Of a stretch of DNA of 64,000 nt, positions 36,034-48,637 are shown piece by piece (positions within the stretch are counted from its first letter, which is position 1; each line of letters starts with the position of its first letter). The notes below the pieces were generated by a model, which saw nothing but the letters and a program-made list of their open reading frames with translations, was not told where the DNA came from and searched no databases. The stretch spans positions 12,827,278 to 12,891,277 of the forward strand of contig CM033110.1 of NCBI GenBank assembly GCA_019321725.1, written 5' to 3'. The stretch comes from Paulownia fortunei (Eukaryota; Streptophyta; Magnoliopsida; Lamiales; Paulowniaceae). The translations under genes were made by a program, and so were the position numbers.

Positions 36034-39000
36034 ATGGCTGCTCGCAAGATCATAGTAGTGAAGATTGGTATTTCAAATTCTTCAAATGCTATAAGTGAAA
36101 GTCTTGGTGTCATTACAAGAAGTATGTCCAAAAGATTGCAAGCATCTTCTCATATGACTTTCTTGCTCAAAAGTGTTGAGGACTTACCACATCTTGCTGA
36201 CACTAATAAAGATGATGGGGACTTGAAGAATTAATTCGCATCATCCATTCCTCGCTCAGCATCAATTTACTCATTTACTTTGATTATGGCACCTATCATG
36301 GTGACAAATGCTACAACTTTGGAAGAGCAAATTGCAAGTTTAACAAAGCCCATTGAGGGACTCATGAAACATGTTCAAGAACAAAACTCTCAAATTACAA
36401 AGCTGATGAACAAAATGGACAATGTTGATACTAGTCGCATCATGGGCAAATAAGTTGAAACTCATGATGAAGCTGAGACATCCATGAAGCAACAACCAAG
36501 TGAAAGAGAAAAGTCTTTTAAAGAGTTGCAAGTTTATCTAATGGATTGATTTCTACTGACCAATTAAAGAAATTTATCATGGAGATTATCAAAGACAAGT
36601 TCGATGAAAGTTCTAAATCATATTTGACTTATTATGCCAAGCCATACACCCAAAGGATTGACATTTTAAGAATGCTAGTTGGCCACCAACCCCCAAAATT
36701 TCAACAATTCGATGGTAAAGGCAACCTAAAGCAACATGTGACTCATTTCATTGAGACGTGCAATAATGTTGGAACTTATGAAGACTACTTGGTCAAGCAA
36801 TTTGTCCGATCACTAAAAAAAATACGTTTGATTGGTATATTGATTTGGAGGCGAATTTAATTGATAATTGTGAGCAATTAGAACAAGAGTTTCTTTTGAT
36901 TCTATAGTACCCAACGAACAGTCAGCATGATTGAACTCACAAATTCACATCAATGGAAAGAAGAGCCTATCATCGACTACATTAATCGTTGGAGAAATCT
37001 AAGCCTTAACTGTAAAGATCAATTATCAGAGGCTTCGGCTATTGAGATATGCATTCAACAAATGTATTGGGGCCTATCCTTTAAGGAATCCAACCCAAGA
37101 CATTTGAAGAATTGGCTACTCGGGCTCATGATATAGAGTTGAGTATAGCTGTAAGTGGAGTTAAAGGGCCACCCATCTAAGAACCTCACAAGTCTAAAGA
37201 AAGACAAGAAGCCAAGAAAGAGGGCAAGTCTTTTTCCAAAGCTCCAAACAAAGAATCCATGATAGTCAATACAACACCTATCAAATTAAGAGAAAATACA
37301 AATGACAAAAGTGGTGAAAAGAAAGACATCTATCAAGAAATGAGGCAAAAAAGTTGTCTCTTTTAAAAGAGATGCAAGCAAAGAAATATCTCTTTCTTGA
37401 TTCTAATGTCTCTGGAATATTCGATGTCTTGCTTAATGTGAACCTTATTGAATTACCTTAAATAAAGTAACTTGAAGAGGTAAGACGAATCGATGATCCA
37501 AAATACTGCAAATTGGGCATCCAATTCATGATTATTTCAAATTCAAAGACAAAGTCATTCAATTAGCTCATCAAGGGAATATCACACTTGAGGAAAATAA
37601 TGCGGCTACCAATCTTGTCACCATCATATTTAGATCGTTTGATGTCATAATGGAGAATGTGCCTGGGTGGAATAGTGGTCGAAAACTTAATCATGGCAAT
37701 AATGTTTCATGTAACATAATAAGTGAACAAAATATTTTCTCTAGTGAAGTCTATTTGTCTAGGATTGGGGTTCATACTTTCACTGATAATTGTGGCTCAA
37801 CAATGACCTTCACTGATGAGGACCTGCTACTTGGTTCCTATAATAGGCCATTATTCATAACTGGCTATACTCGGGAGCAAAAAGTGAATAGGATATTAAT
37901 TAATGGAGGCTCTGTAGTTAATATCTTGCCACTGCATATAATAAAAGAGTTGGGAGTTTCTATGGATGAACTTGAAAATAGTCGCTTGATGATCCAATAT
38001 TTCAATCAAGGGGGACAAAGGGCTCTCGACATTATAAAGTTGAAGTTGTTGATAGATGATACGGTATCAACTGCGCTATTTCATGTCATAGATGCCAAAA
38101 CATCATATAACTTGCTTCTTGATCGCCCTTGGCTATACGAAAATAGAGTAGCTCCTTCTACTTAGCACCAGTGCTTTAAGTATTATCGAAAATGCGTGGT
38201 GAAAAGAGTACTTGGTGATGATAAATCTTTCACTGAAGCTGAATCACATTTCGTTGATGCTAAGTATTATTTTAAAGATGCAAAGTTGACAAACGCCAAA
38301 GAAAGCCCATTTTATGAGCAATCCAACCGACAAGATGATCAATTTGATGGAGGTAAAAGTAAAGAGACTTTGCTAATTCACTATGATGGAGGTCACCCAA
38401 AAGGTGAATCGTCTCTTACTGAAACTGAGTCATTGAAAGAGTTGGTATTACCATTAACCAAACTTGATGCAAAGAAGTCATCTCCTTAGCCATTTAAAGG
38501 ATTTGTTCTCTCAATTCAAAGACCTAAGAAAGAACACAGAGAATGTTTAGAACTCCAAATTGCAAAATGCTTTAATCTGATAGCCTACAAACTTCTTGTT
38601 AAAGCTGGATACGACCAACAAGAAGATTCTACTATGGGAAAACTCCCTCTTGAGGTTACTGGCAAACAAGCATATGGGGTTAATGCTACCAAAAATCATA
38701 GGTATTGGGTTTGTTCTATAAAATCCTATTCATATTGTTATTAAAAGAGCCAGTAGCAATCATGTAACTAAGGAAGGATTTTCATCAACAAATAATGCCT
38801 TTGATGAAAATGGAAAAAAAAATGCAACGTGTATCTGTCTTTGATAGACTTGGCCCGCCTAGAAAGTCGAGGTGTAAAAAACTAACAATCGAAGATTAGG
38901 TGTCTCCAAGATGTTAAAGCATTTGAAGAAGGTTGACAGGCCATGAGCCACTTAAGAATTTCAAAGTTTGATTCTATCCCGTATGAGGTGGTGCACTACT

Positions 39001-42000
39001 TTTATCATATCGTGCGATAAAGTCTTGAAGATTAAATTGCAAATTGTTGTTTTCACATGAACCCAAGACAATGAAGAAGATAATAGAGAAAGTGTAGCTT
39101 CCTCTTATCACATTAGTAGTGGCATCGACCATGTAATTCCTCAAAATGTTAAGAATTGCTTGCATAAGAAAATCCTCAAATTGATCAGTGGCGGCTATAT
39201 TGAAAAAATAGATATTGCCATGAAAATAGTTCGTATAAGATAAAAGAATGGCCAAATAAGGACATGTATTGATTTTAAGGAGATTGAACATAAAAAAGGT
39301 AATATTGTGTCAACGAATCATATCACTTTAAGTGAAGAAGTTCCATTCGAAGAAGATGATGCTGAGGCTGCTTCTCTTGAGCTTGAAGAAGGTGTTGAAA
39401 CCACTATAGATAAATTAAAGGAGATTAATTTAGGGAATGTTGATAACCCTTAACCAATCTATATTTGTTCTTTGTTGACCAATAATGAAGAGAAAACATA
39501 CATCGAACTTCTACATGAGTTTAAAGACGTATTTGCATGGTCATACAAAGAAATGCCTAGATTGGATCCAAAAGTGGCAGTCTATCACTTGTCTGTCAAG
39601 AAAGGAGCTTGTTTTCGGCCTGAGTTGGTCCCATTAATTGAAGTTGAAGTGAATAAACTTATTGAAGTTAGGTTCATTTGAGAATTCAAGTATCCCACAT
39701 GGATGTCTAGCATTATTCATATAAGAAGAAGAATGGCCAAATTCGAGTTTGCGTAGATTTCAAAGATCTAAATGGTGCATATCCTAAAGATGACTTTTCA
39801 TTACCCATTCCGAACTCATGATCGATGCTACTACGGGACATGAAGTATTATCCTTTATGGATGGATCATCTGGATATAATCAAATACGCATGGCATTAAA
39901 GAATAAAGAACTAATAATATTTCGTACCCCCAAAGGTATATATTACTACGAAGTGATGCCATTTGAGTTGAACAATACTGGTGCTACATATCAAAGAGCT
40001 ATGCAGAAGATCTTTAATGATATACTTCATAAAGATATTGAGTGCTATGTTGATAATATGGTTGTAAAGTCCAAAAATGCGAGAAGATCATCTTCGTGAT
40101 TTAAGAAAAGTATTTAAATGCTTGAGAAGATATCAACTCAAGATGAACCTACTAAAATATGTATTTAGTGTCAAGTCTGGAAAATTCCTTGGGTTCATTG
40201 CTTGTCATCGAGGGATAGAAAGCGAGCAAGCAAAAATTGATGCAATTCTAAAGATGCCTGAACCTCAAAACATTCACGAACTTAAAAATTTGCAAGAAAA
40301 ATTAGCGTATCTTCAAAGGTTTATTTCAAATCTGGCCGGTCGATGCTAGCTATTTAGTTATCTCATGAAGAAAGATAGTTTGTTTAAGTGGGATAAGTCT
40401 TGTAGGAATGCTTTTAAAAGTATAAAAGCCTATCTGATGAAGCCTCTTGCGTTGGTTGCACCAGTACCTGGATGCCCATTGATACTTTATATTGCTGCTC
40501 AAGATCGTTCTGTTGGAGCTTTACTAGCGCAAGAGAATAATGATGGGAAAGAGAGTGTCTTGTATTTTTTGAGTAGAATGATGATGCCAAATGAGTTGAA
40601 CTACTCACCAATCGGAAATATATGCTTGGCCCTCATCTTTGCAATCAAGAAGTTAAAGCATTATTTTTAGTCTCATACTGTTCATCTTGTCTCAAAAGCA
40701 AATCCACTAAAGTATGTCATGACAAGGCTGGTTCTTTCTGATAGACTTGCAAGGTGGTACTTTCAGTTGCAACAATTTGAGATCGTGTATGTCCTTCAAA
40801 AAAATTTGTGAAAGGATAAGTTTTAACAGATTTTTTGGCTGATCATCCTATCCCTGCTAAGTGGGAGTTGTCTGATGACCTACAAAATGAAGATGTTCTT
40901 GTAATTGAAGTTACTTCTCATTAGAAGATGTATTTTGATGGAACTTCTCATAGAGGAGGAGCCGGTGCCAGAGTTGTATTCATTACATCTGATGGGAAGT
41001 ATTACTATACTCTTTCACCTTAACCCAAAGCTATTCAAACAATGTTGTTGAATATCAAGCTCTTATCCTTGGACTCGAAATGGCTATTGACATAAAGCAA
41101 CTGCATCTTAGATATATGGAGATTCTAAATTAGTAGTCAATCAGTTGCTTGGTCTGTTTGAAGTCAAGAAACCTGACTTACTCCCGTATTCCAATTATGT
41201 CAAAAGACTTATTGGATAGCTAGGATATGTAGTAATTAACCATGTGCCAATGAAGGATAATAAGCAAGCTGATGCTTTAGCAAATCTCCCTTCTATACTC
41301 ACCATGCCTGAAGGTGAAGTTCGTGTACCAATATGCAGAAGTTGGGTTGTACCACCAATCTTTTAGGATGAGAGCTGTGATGAAAAAGAAGAAAATCATG
41401 TCGTTGAAGTGTTTGAAATAGAGAAGGAAGATTGGCGTCAACCACTTATGAATTATTTGAAGTATGAGAAGCTACCTGATGACCCACGTCAAAGAGTTAA
41501 TATTCGACGTCATGTGGCTTGCTTCATTTATTACAAGGCCACACTTTATAGACGCTTATTTGATGGAGTCTTCTTGAGATGTTTAGGTGATGATGAAGCC
41601 ATCTAAGCTATGGAATAAACCCATTCTAGGATTTGTGATGCTCATCAATCGGGCCTAAAGTTGTATTTTTTAATAAAAAAATAGACTATTGGTCGACAAT
41701 GGTAAAGGATTGCATGGATTATGCACAAAGATGTCAAACTTGTCAATTTTATGCAAATCTCATTCACCAACCGCCTGAGCCATTATACACTACTGTTACT
41801 TTATGGCCATTCGATACTTGGGCTTATATGTGGTTGGACCTATGACAAATTTTTCTAGCGGGCATTTATACATTTTGCTGCAACTGACTACTTTTCTAAG
41901 TGGGCCGAAGCGAGACCTCTCAAAAAAGTGAAGAAGAAAAATGTTGCTGACTTTATTCACATCAACATTATTTATCGCTATGGGATTCTGTGATATATAA

Positions 42001-42668
42001 TCACGGATAATGGAAAGCCCTTTTGCAACAGTCTAATAGATAAGTTTTGTCAGAAATTTGGTTTCAAACAAAGAAAATCTTCTATGTACTATGCTGCCGC
42101 CAATGGCCTTCCTGAAACATTCAATAAGACTTTGTGTAATCTATTAAAGAAAGTGATTGCTAAGTCAAAGCGAGATTGGCATGAAAGAATCAAAGAAGGT
42201 TTGTGGGCATATAGAACCACTCATACAATGCCTACATAAACGACTCCTTATGCATTGGTGTATAGCGTTAAAGTTGTCATTCCTCTTGAGTAGCAAATTC
42301 CATCATTGAGGATAGCCATACAAGGACTAACTGAGGAAAAAAATGCACACTTACGCTTTGAAGAGTTAGAAGCTCTTGATGAGAAAAGGTTAGAAGCGCA
42401 ACAAAGACTTGAGTGTTATCAAGCTCACATTTCCAGGGCATTCAACAAGAAAGTATGGTCATGCTCTTTTCAAGTTGGCGATTTGGTACTTGTTGTAAGA
42501 AGGCCAATCATTACTACTCATAGGACTGGAAATAAATTTACATCAAAGTAAGATGGTCCTTATGTTGTTAAAGAAGTTTACACAAATGGCGCTTACAAAT
42601 TGGTTGTTGAAGATGGCTTAAGAATTGGCTCAATAAATGGGAAGTTCTTAAAATGCTACTATGCTTGA
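36034..42668 (+). pseudogene. Inner Tat-type gag-pol relic
   Basis: The gag start is MAARKIIVVKIG with the typical VITRSMSKRL (36034-36231), a coiled-coil-like stretch to 36450, and the gag core 36640-37140 (PPKFQQFDGKGNLKQHVTHF, DYINRWRNLSLNCKDQLSE). Protease (37650-38165) has INGGSVVNILP with Asn in place of the catalytic Asp. RT (about 39480-40350) has KDVFAWSYKEMP, FMDGSSGYNQIRMA and YVDN in place of YVDD. First RNase H: 40365-40790 (RSVGALLAQ). Archaeal-type second RNase H: about 40930-41300 (YFDGTSHRGGAGARVVF, ADALANLPS). Integrase: 41409-42290 (DYFSKWAEARPL, IITDNGKPF, GLWAYRTTHTMPT). C-terminal part: 42306-42668 (SFQVGDLVL, GAYKLVVEDG, stop). Stops, frameshifts and two lost catalytic aspartates show it is dead. 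Confidence 0.85.
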
Positions 42669-43229
42669 AGTTAAAAAAAGAAGAAGCTCCTTAATGTATG
42701 AGCCTAAACTGCATGTTACTCCTGACCCGTATAAGTATAAACTGTGAATGGTAACCACTAAAGGTAGTGCACATGGTTAAACTACTAACTCACCCCACAA
42801 AAAGTGAATACACGTGATTAAATTGTTAATTTACTTCACTAAAGGAATTTTATGTGGTTAAAATACTAAATACACCACCTAGTCAAAGGTGGTAACACAA
42901 TGGATACTTCTGACCCGCATGAGTATAAATTGTGTACGACACCCCCTCTTTAAAAATAAAAAATAAAAAAAAGTTTTTTTGAACTACGTTAAGACTTGAT
43001 TCCTTTATTAGGGTACGTAGGTATCTTAGATATTGTCTAAGTTCAGTCATGAGTTTTTAATGGATTATATGTTTCTTTCTTTTGGGATAGTAATTTATTG
43101 AAAAAGAAAAACATAAAAAAAAAGAATTACACTTCATGAGTTTTGATAAAAGTAAATGCACTCGAAAGATTGCAAGATAGAAAAAGAAAAAAAAATATTA
43201 TGTAATCTCAAGAATGATGATATTGTTAC

Positions 43230-46000
43230 ATGGAAAAAAATTCCTAAACAATTACCAACCAAAAGGATTTAAAATTTTCAACTTGTCTTTGGCGGCCTCA
43301 AGGAGTACCATTGAAATCTTCAAGTTCTCAACCACTTCATTACTCAAAGGAGAAGTATTCTCGATACCAATGACTTTCTTTTCAATCTCACGAACTCCAT
43401 CTTGAGCACTCAGAAGAAGCTCTTGTTATCGTTTCAATAATGCAATCAAGTTCTTCCTTCGTACCTTCAAGTTGTCAAGCTCTTTCTTGATTTGCTCCAA
43501 CTCTTCCTTAGTGGATTGGATTTGATTGACTTCTTTGTTTTTTCTAGTCTTAGTATCATGGAGATGACTTTTAGCTTCACTGAATTATCATATAAGAAAT
43601 TCTTTAAATACCTTTTCGGAGGATGTTGACCTTGCATCGTCATAAGCAGTAGCTTTGGCAAAAAATGCTTTCAATAATTCTTACAAATGAGAGATGTCAA
43701 AATTGTTGAAGCTCTTCATCGACTCAAGCACAAACAATGCGTTAGGACAAGATGGAGTCAATCGAAGTACTTGTTATTCTTTCACAAAGATTACTCCATA
43801 ACTTCTGAAGGTACTCCTTTTGGTGGTTAAGTATAAACTTTTCACCTTCAAATACTGAAAATGCAGCACAGTGAGGTGTTTGTTTAGCCCTAACCAAGTT
43901 GAATGTCTCATTTTGTACTTCTTTTCAACTGAAGGACTTGTAGCCAACAAGTTGGGCCCCACAATCGACCCTTAGCTATCTTGTGATCCCTCGTCATCAA
44001 TGTTAAATAGTTCTTCCTCCAACTGGAACATTACATGAGTTAAGTTAGAAAAAAGAGAGAAAAAAAGAGAATTAAATTGAGAAAGAACCTCTTCAACAAA
44101 GTTCTCCATTTGACGTGGGTTATTTGTAATATCATGAATGTTAATGTCCTTGGCTCCAAAGGTTCAATGTTTCTTTTGGGTCTTTTCCAATAATGGTCCA
44201 CATTACTACTACTACTTTCCTTAATAGGGTGGAAAATACTCTTTTTCTTATTAGCTTCAAGAGGCTCGATGGTTTGAGTGTTGCATTCTTCAGGAAAAGA
44301 AATGACATGCATATGTGGGGAATCATGAAGTGGGCCATTTTCATCGTCATACTCTTTGCCTTTGGGTGAGATCTTACTTGGCTTCAAATTGATCAAGCTC
44401 GCAATATTTTCTTCAAAGGGAATTCCATGAACTTTGGTCCACCACTTCTTATAGTCTTCTGACGAGAACTTTTTTGCATTTGGGGGCATACAAGGAAGAC
44501 GCACCTTAGACATAGATTTGGACAAAGTGCATAAATGCTAATAGTGAACTCCTTCTAAAAAAGCTTTACGGATATCTCGTGTAACAGCTCCCAACACCAC
44601 TTGATAGAATCCAAATTGACGACTAATTGATGGGGAATATAAAGTTTAATGATAAAATGTTCACCTTGCTGTAAAGAAAGAAAGCTCGAGCGAATGTCAA
44701 TGAAGTAGTTTTGCTCAAATCCCTCTGCATTCCCATTATTGACATACAAGAAATCCTTACTCTTGGTGATCATGGTCCAAGTCCAAGAAACAAGGTCTCA
44801 TTTGTGGATTCACTTGCAGGCATCTTTAGGATCATAGTATCTTGTATTTTCTTCACCAGAGAAGATCGCCAGTTTAGGGCCCGTACTCCTTGCCAAATTT
44901 GGTAATGAGTCTTGAACTAATACACCAACCAACTGTAGACAAAGTGGATGGAGAATGTTGAATGCACGCGGGATGGTCTTACAGAATTCGCGATTTTGTT
45001 TAAGCCTTTGTAAATGCTTGTTAAAACGGGAACAATAAGGCCCACCATTCGCCCACTTGATATGATGCTCGCCATTTTGAAGGTACTAGGGTGTATCAAG
45101 TTGATGTCATCATTGGGAAGAACAACTGCGCAAAGCCAACAAGCTAAGTATGCCGCTAAGTATGTTTTTTTTTTAACGCCAAGCTTTGAAAATGAAGCCT
45201 TCTCCATAGAGCACCATTCTCCATGTATGCCGAAGTCTTCAAGTGGATTGTGAGTTGATTTGGATAGATAGTCTTCTTTTTTCTACGTGGAAGAGGTGAA
45301 TGGTACCTAACAATCTTCTTAGACCAAAATAAATCCATTCATCAATGGATACTTGAGAAGGTTGATCTCCATTAGCACTCATTTGAAGCAAATGATAAGC
45401 ATGAAGTAAGTGGTTGCAAGAGCGAGAGACGAGGCATAAGAAACAACTTCTTCGTAGAGAAATTCGATCATAGAAAGGCCCGCAAGAGTGTATAGATCCC
45501 ACAGTGATATAGACAATTCTCCAGGGAAGTCAACAAAGTGTTGGCAAGTGGACACCATGCCTCGCAAAAATACCTTAACTATGTCGGAGTTGCGATCATA
45601 CGTGAACAATGAAGCATACATCGAGTCGTATATTTGTGCCACAAGAAGTTTATGCTCGCACCGACTGAGGATGTCTTCGGTCCATTCCCAATATCCTTTG
45701 ATGTAGTGAAACTTGCCAAGGAATTGGATCGCATCCCCCACTTGGCATTACCTTCAATGAAGTGGTGACCCAATGTTAGCAACGGAGTTAGCTCGCTTGA
45801 TTGCTGATGATGAGTTACTTGTAAAGCCCACACCTTGGAAGTCTTGTTCAAAGGAATCTCTCGGGACTATTCTTCTAAATAAAATGAATTTGTCTACCTT
45901 GGCCATTACTTAGCGTATCGACCAATAATGGGATCGTGAACTGCCAAAATTGTGCCTTTCTCCATGGATTAACTCTCATCATTAAGGATCACCAAGTGTT
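43230..46000 (-). pseudogene. Plant mobile domain (PMD, aminotransferase-like) relic, antisense cargo of the inner element
   Basis: Read downwards from about 46000: MSSSSGIQHLVILN, then ILAVHDPIIGRYAK with a stop, NKTSKVWALQVTHHQ, LTPLLTLGHHFIEG, a frameshift near 45740, DAIQFLGKFHYIKGYWEWTE, ASLFTYDRNSDIVKVF, GELSISLWDLYTLAGL, a break near 45380, FSKLGVKKKTYLAAYLACWL (45207-45150), STFKMASIISSGRMV, IHFVYSW, DFLYVNNGNAEGFEQNYF (44750-44690), KVRLPCMPPNAKKFS (44505-44460), WWTKVHG, then a charged tail. These are the conserved blocks of the PMD family (Arabidopsis MAIN/MAIL1 relatives act in transposon silencing and genome stability), which also occurs as an extra gene in plant Ty3/gypsy elements. 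Several stops and frameshifts are present. Minus orientation relative to gag-pol is unambiguous. Confidence 0.8.
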
Positions 46001-47729
46001 GGATTCCAGAGGAAGAAGACATATCTTTGAAATAAATCATTGCAAAAGTTGTCAAAGTACAAGCAAATAGGTGAGTTAACTTGATTGAAGGAAAATCAAG
46101 TATGCGATAAATGAAGAAAATCATAGTTTGATTAAAGCCTTTGACATAAAACTCATTGCTGTAAAATTCCAAGGCAAATCAAGTTAAAAGTTGTTTCAAA
46201 TTCTTGTTATCAATGCAAATACAAAAAGAATTTCTTTCACCAGCAGTTGCAAGGAGAAATAGAATTATAATATATATATATATATATGTAAAGGGATTCT
46301 GAAAAGTTAGAAACAACTTCTTTGCACTACTTAAACAAATCGTTCAGAAATTCAGCTGATAAGGAGCTTACTAAAATTCACTGTCTAGCACAACACGCTT
46401 AACTTATAGGCCAATTAGGAACTCTGTGTATAAGGAATCTTCTAAATCAATGCCTACAAAAAAAAGAAAATAAAAAATAAACTTGCTAATCAGCATTAAG
46501 AAAAAAAGAAGAAAGGTTCTCAAAAGTTAGAAGTAGTTTATTTGCACCAGTTCAACAAGTAGTGCATAAATTCAACAAACACTCTCCAATTCTCACGGTA
46601 AATACTTGAAGGAACACCCTACAACATAAAAAAAATAAAGAGAAGAAGCAAGCTGAACGAAACAAACTCACAAATATGTGGTGTGCTGATTCATGCAAAG
46701 CGTTTGCATGAAGTAATTGTAAGAAGTAATTTTTATTGAAACCAAAAGAAATTAGATTGCAAATGAATTCGTTACTCTATTTGTTGCTTGTTGAAGAAAA
46801 CTAATGTAAGAGCTCCCTTTTTATAAACACTGGTGATTGTCAAAGATGGAAATTTTCCATTGCTTGAAGAAGAAACATGTGGTTAGAAGGAATTTTCTAA
46901 AACTTCTTTGTGAGATAATAAGGAAATTCTCTGATTCTCTAGTTGTCGATGGAAGATAATTCAATTGTAATGGAGCTCTGATACGTTTGCTTCAAATTTG
47001 AAAAAAAATAATGGCAACAACTTCATTTTGGAAAATACAATTGAAGCAATCATGTGCAGCTGTATTATTAAAGTTGATGATTAGAGGGCCATATTTGGCT
47101 TTGTTAAAAGAAAATTAAATATAAAAAAAGAGGAGAAAAAAAATGAAAGAGAAAATTTTTTGGATAGAAGATTAATGGAAGGAAAACTATCGTTTTCGTC
47201 GCTCAAGATAAAGTTTGGAGATTTCAATTTAAAAGGCATAAGCATTAAGATGGCAATTTGTTCTCTTTAGGTATATGGGCCTCAATCATTCTTTTAGGCC
47301 ATGTGTAACACATACATGTATGTATATATATATTAGTGAGAAACGGAACATGCAGGAAGAGTGAATTGGAAACTAGGTGAAATAAATAGATGCTTTCTTT
47401 GTTTGGTCTTCAAAAGTGGAATTGAAATTTTGTCGAAGTCGTCATTTTACTTGATTTTGAGTGGGCCGAAATACTTTGGGCAAATAGATCTTTAAGACAA
47501 ACAAGTTTGGGTCTTACACTATTGACCCATTTCGTGTAGAAACTGAAAGAAGAAAAATATAGGCCTTTAAATTGAAGAATCGGAGAATGAAGGTATGTTA
47601 TTTACCAAAGCCTTCAAGTGTTTGATTCATTTCCTCAAGTCCAACAGTTTATATGTATTTCTACAAGGTCTAATTGACGAAATTGTTGCAACTTATTCAC
47701 TCTAAAACATATCATTTGTGAGCAAGTGT

Positions 47730-47741
47730 CGAGAGGGCATT
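47730..47741 (+). other. Polypurine tract of the inner gypsy element
   Basis: cgagagggcatt lies immediately upstream of the 3' LTR start. Confidence 0.7.
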
Positions 47742-48632
47742 TGTAGACAAATTAAATTTATGGCAAATTAAATGATGATACATGTAAAATAATTTCTATT
47801 TATATTTTGGGAATTTAATCAATTTTAATTCTAAAGTAAATAGTAAAATAATTAATATTTTAATATATATTTTCGGCCAATCAAATATCACCAAGTGTCA
47901 AATCTTAATTTTTGGCAATTAAGATTGTATCTTGGAAATTATGGAAATAAATACCAATGTTTTGGTAATTTAAATTATATCTTATGATTAAGGCAATAAA
48001 TGCCCATTAAATCATTAAGAGACCAATCAAATCGCATCACTTCTTCAAGTAAAGATGGCAAGGGCCCTCATCCTACAAATATAAATAGTGTTATCTCTAA
48101 GAAGTTAAACACAAGTTGAGAAGAATAAGAAATCTAAGCAAGAAAGATGATAGAGGAATTCTCTCAACTTAAGGAGATCAAGTTCGAGGAGATCCACGGT
48201 ATTTAAGGCAAAAGTCAAGACGTTCATCGTGGAGTCTAGTCAAGTGATAATATTTAATTAAATATTAAGTTGCTAAACTCTTGAATTAATGTTATTGGAA
48301 ATCCAATCCACATTGGGAAGATCAAATGGTCACTTCCATCAATAAGTTACCAAATTCACCAAGTCAATGTTCTTGATGTTATAATGTTTAATTCGAAATC
48401 AATGTGTTAAACCCTTGAATTAATGTTATTGAATGATGAAATCAATTTGGAGGAAATCAAATCAACAATTCTACCTCCATAATTTTAAATCTAAAAGATA
48501 TTGTGCCTGAAGAGAAGAATCCGAGGAATTAGTTAGAGATTGTAATTATTTAATTCTTTTAATACATTAAAAATTCAATTTGTACTATTTTTCTTATTTT
48601 TAAATTTTGCATACAATGAAATTTGTGTTGTA
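47742..48632 (+). repeat. 3' LTR of the inner gypsy element
   Basis: It matches the 5' LTR from TGTAGACAAATT to ttgtgttgta, with substitutions spread along it and about 20 bases missing near 47790. It is followed directly by the CCTGA target duplication. The termini read TG...TA, not the usual TG...CA. Confidence 0.9.
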
Positions 48633-48637
48633 CCTGA
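48633..48637. repeat. Target-site duplication CCTGA (right) of the inner gypsy element
   Basis: Second copy of the 5-bp duplication that also lies at 35050-35054. Confidence 0.85.

Larger units (their letters stand above)
35055..48632 (+). mobile_element. Inner Ty3/gypsy (Tat-type) retrotransposon, both LTRs present
   Basis: This is a 13.6 kb element with LTRs at 35055-35959 and 47742-48632, a 5-bp target duplication, gag-pol on the plus strand and a plant mobile domain relic on the minus strand between pol and the 3' LTR. It inserted into the outer gypsy element and is therefore younger than it. The two LTRs differ by scattered substitutions and a deletion of about 20 bases, and the coding region is broken, so the insertion is not recent. 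Confidence 0.9.

Noticed and set aside
44711..45253. Plus-strand open frames in the inner gypsy element
   Set aside because: They are complements of the minus-strand PMD relic, which alone shows conserved family blocks.
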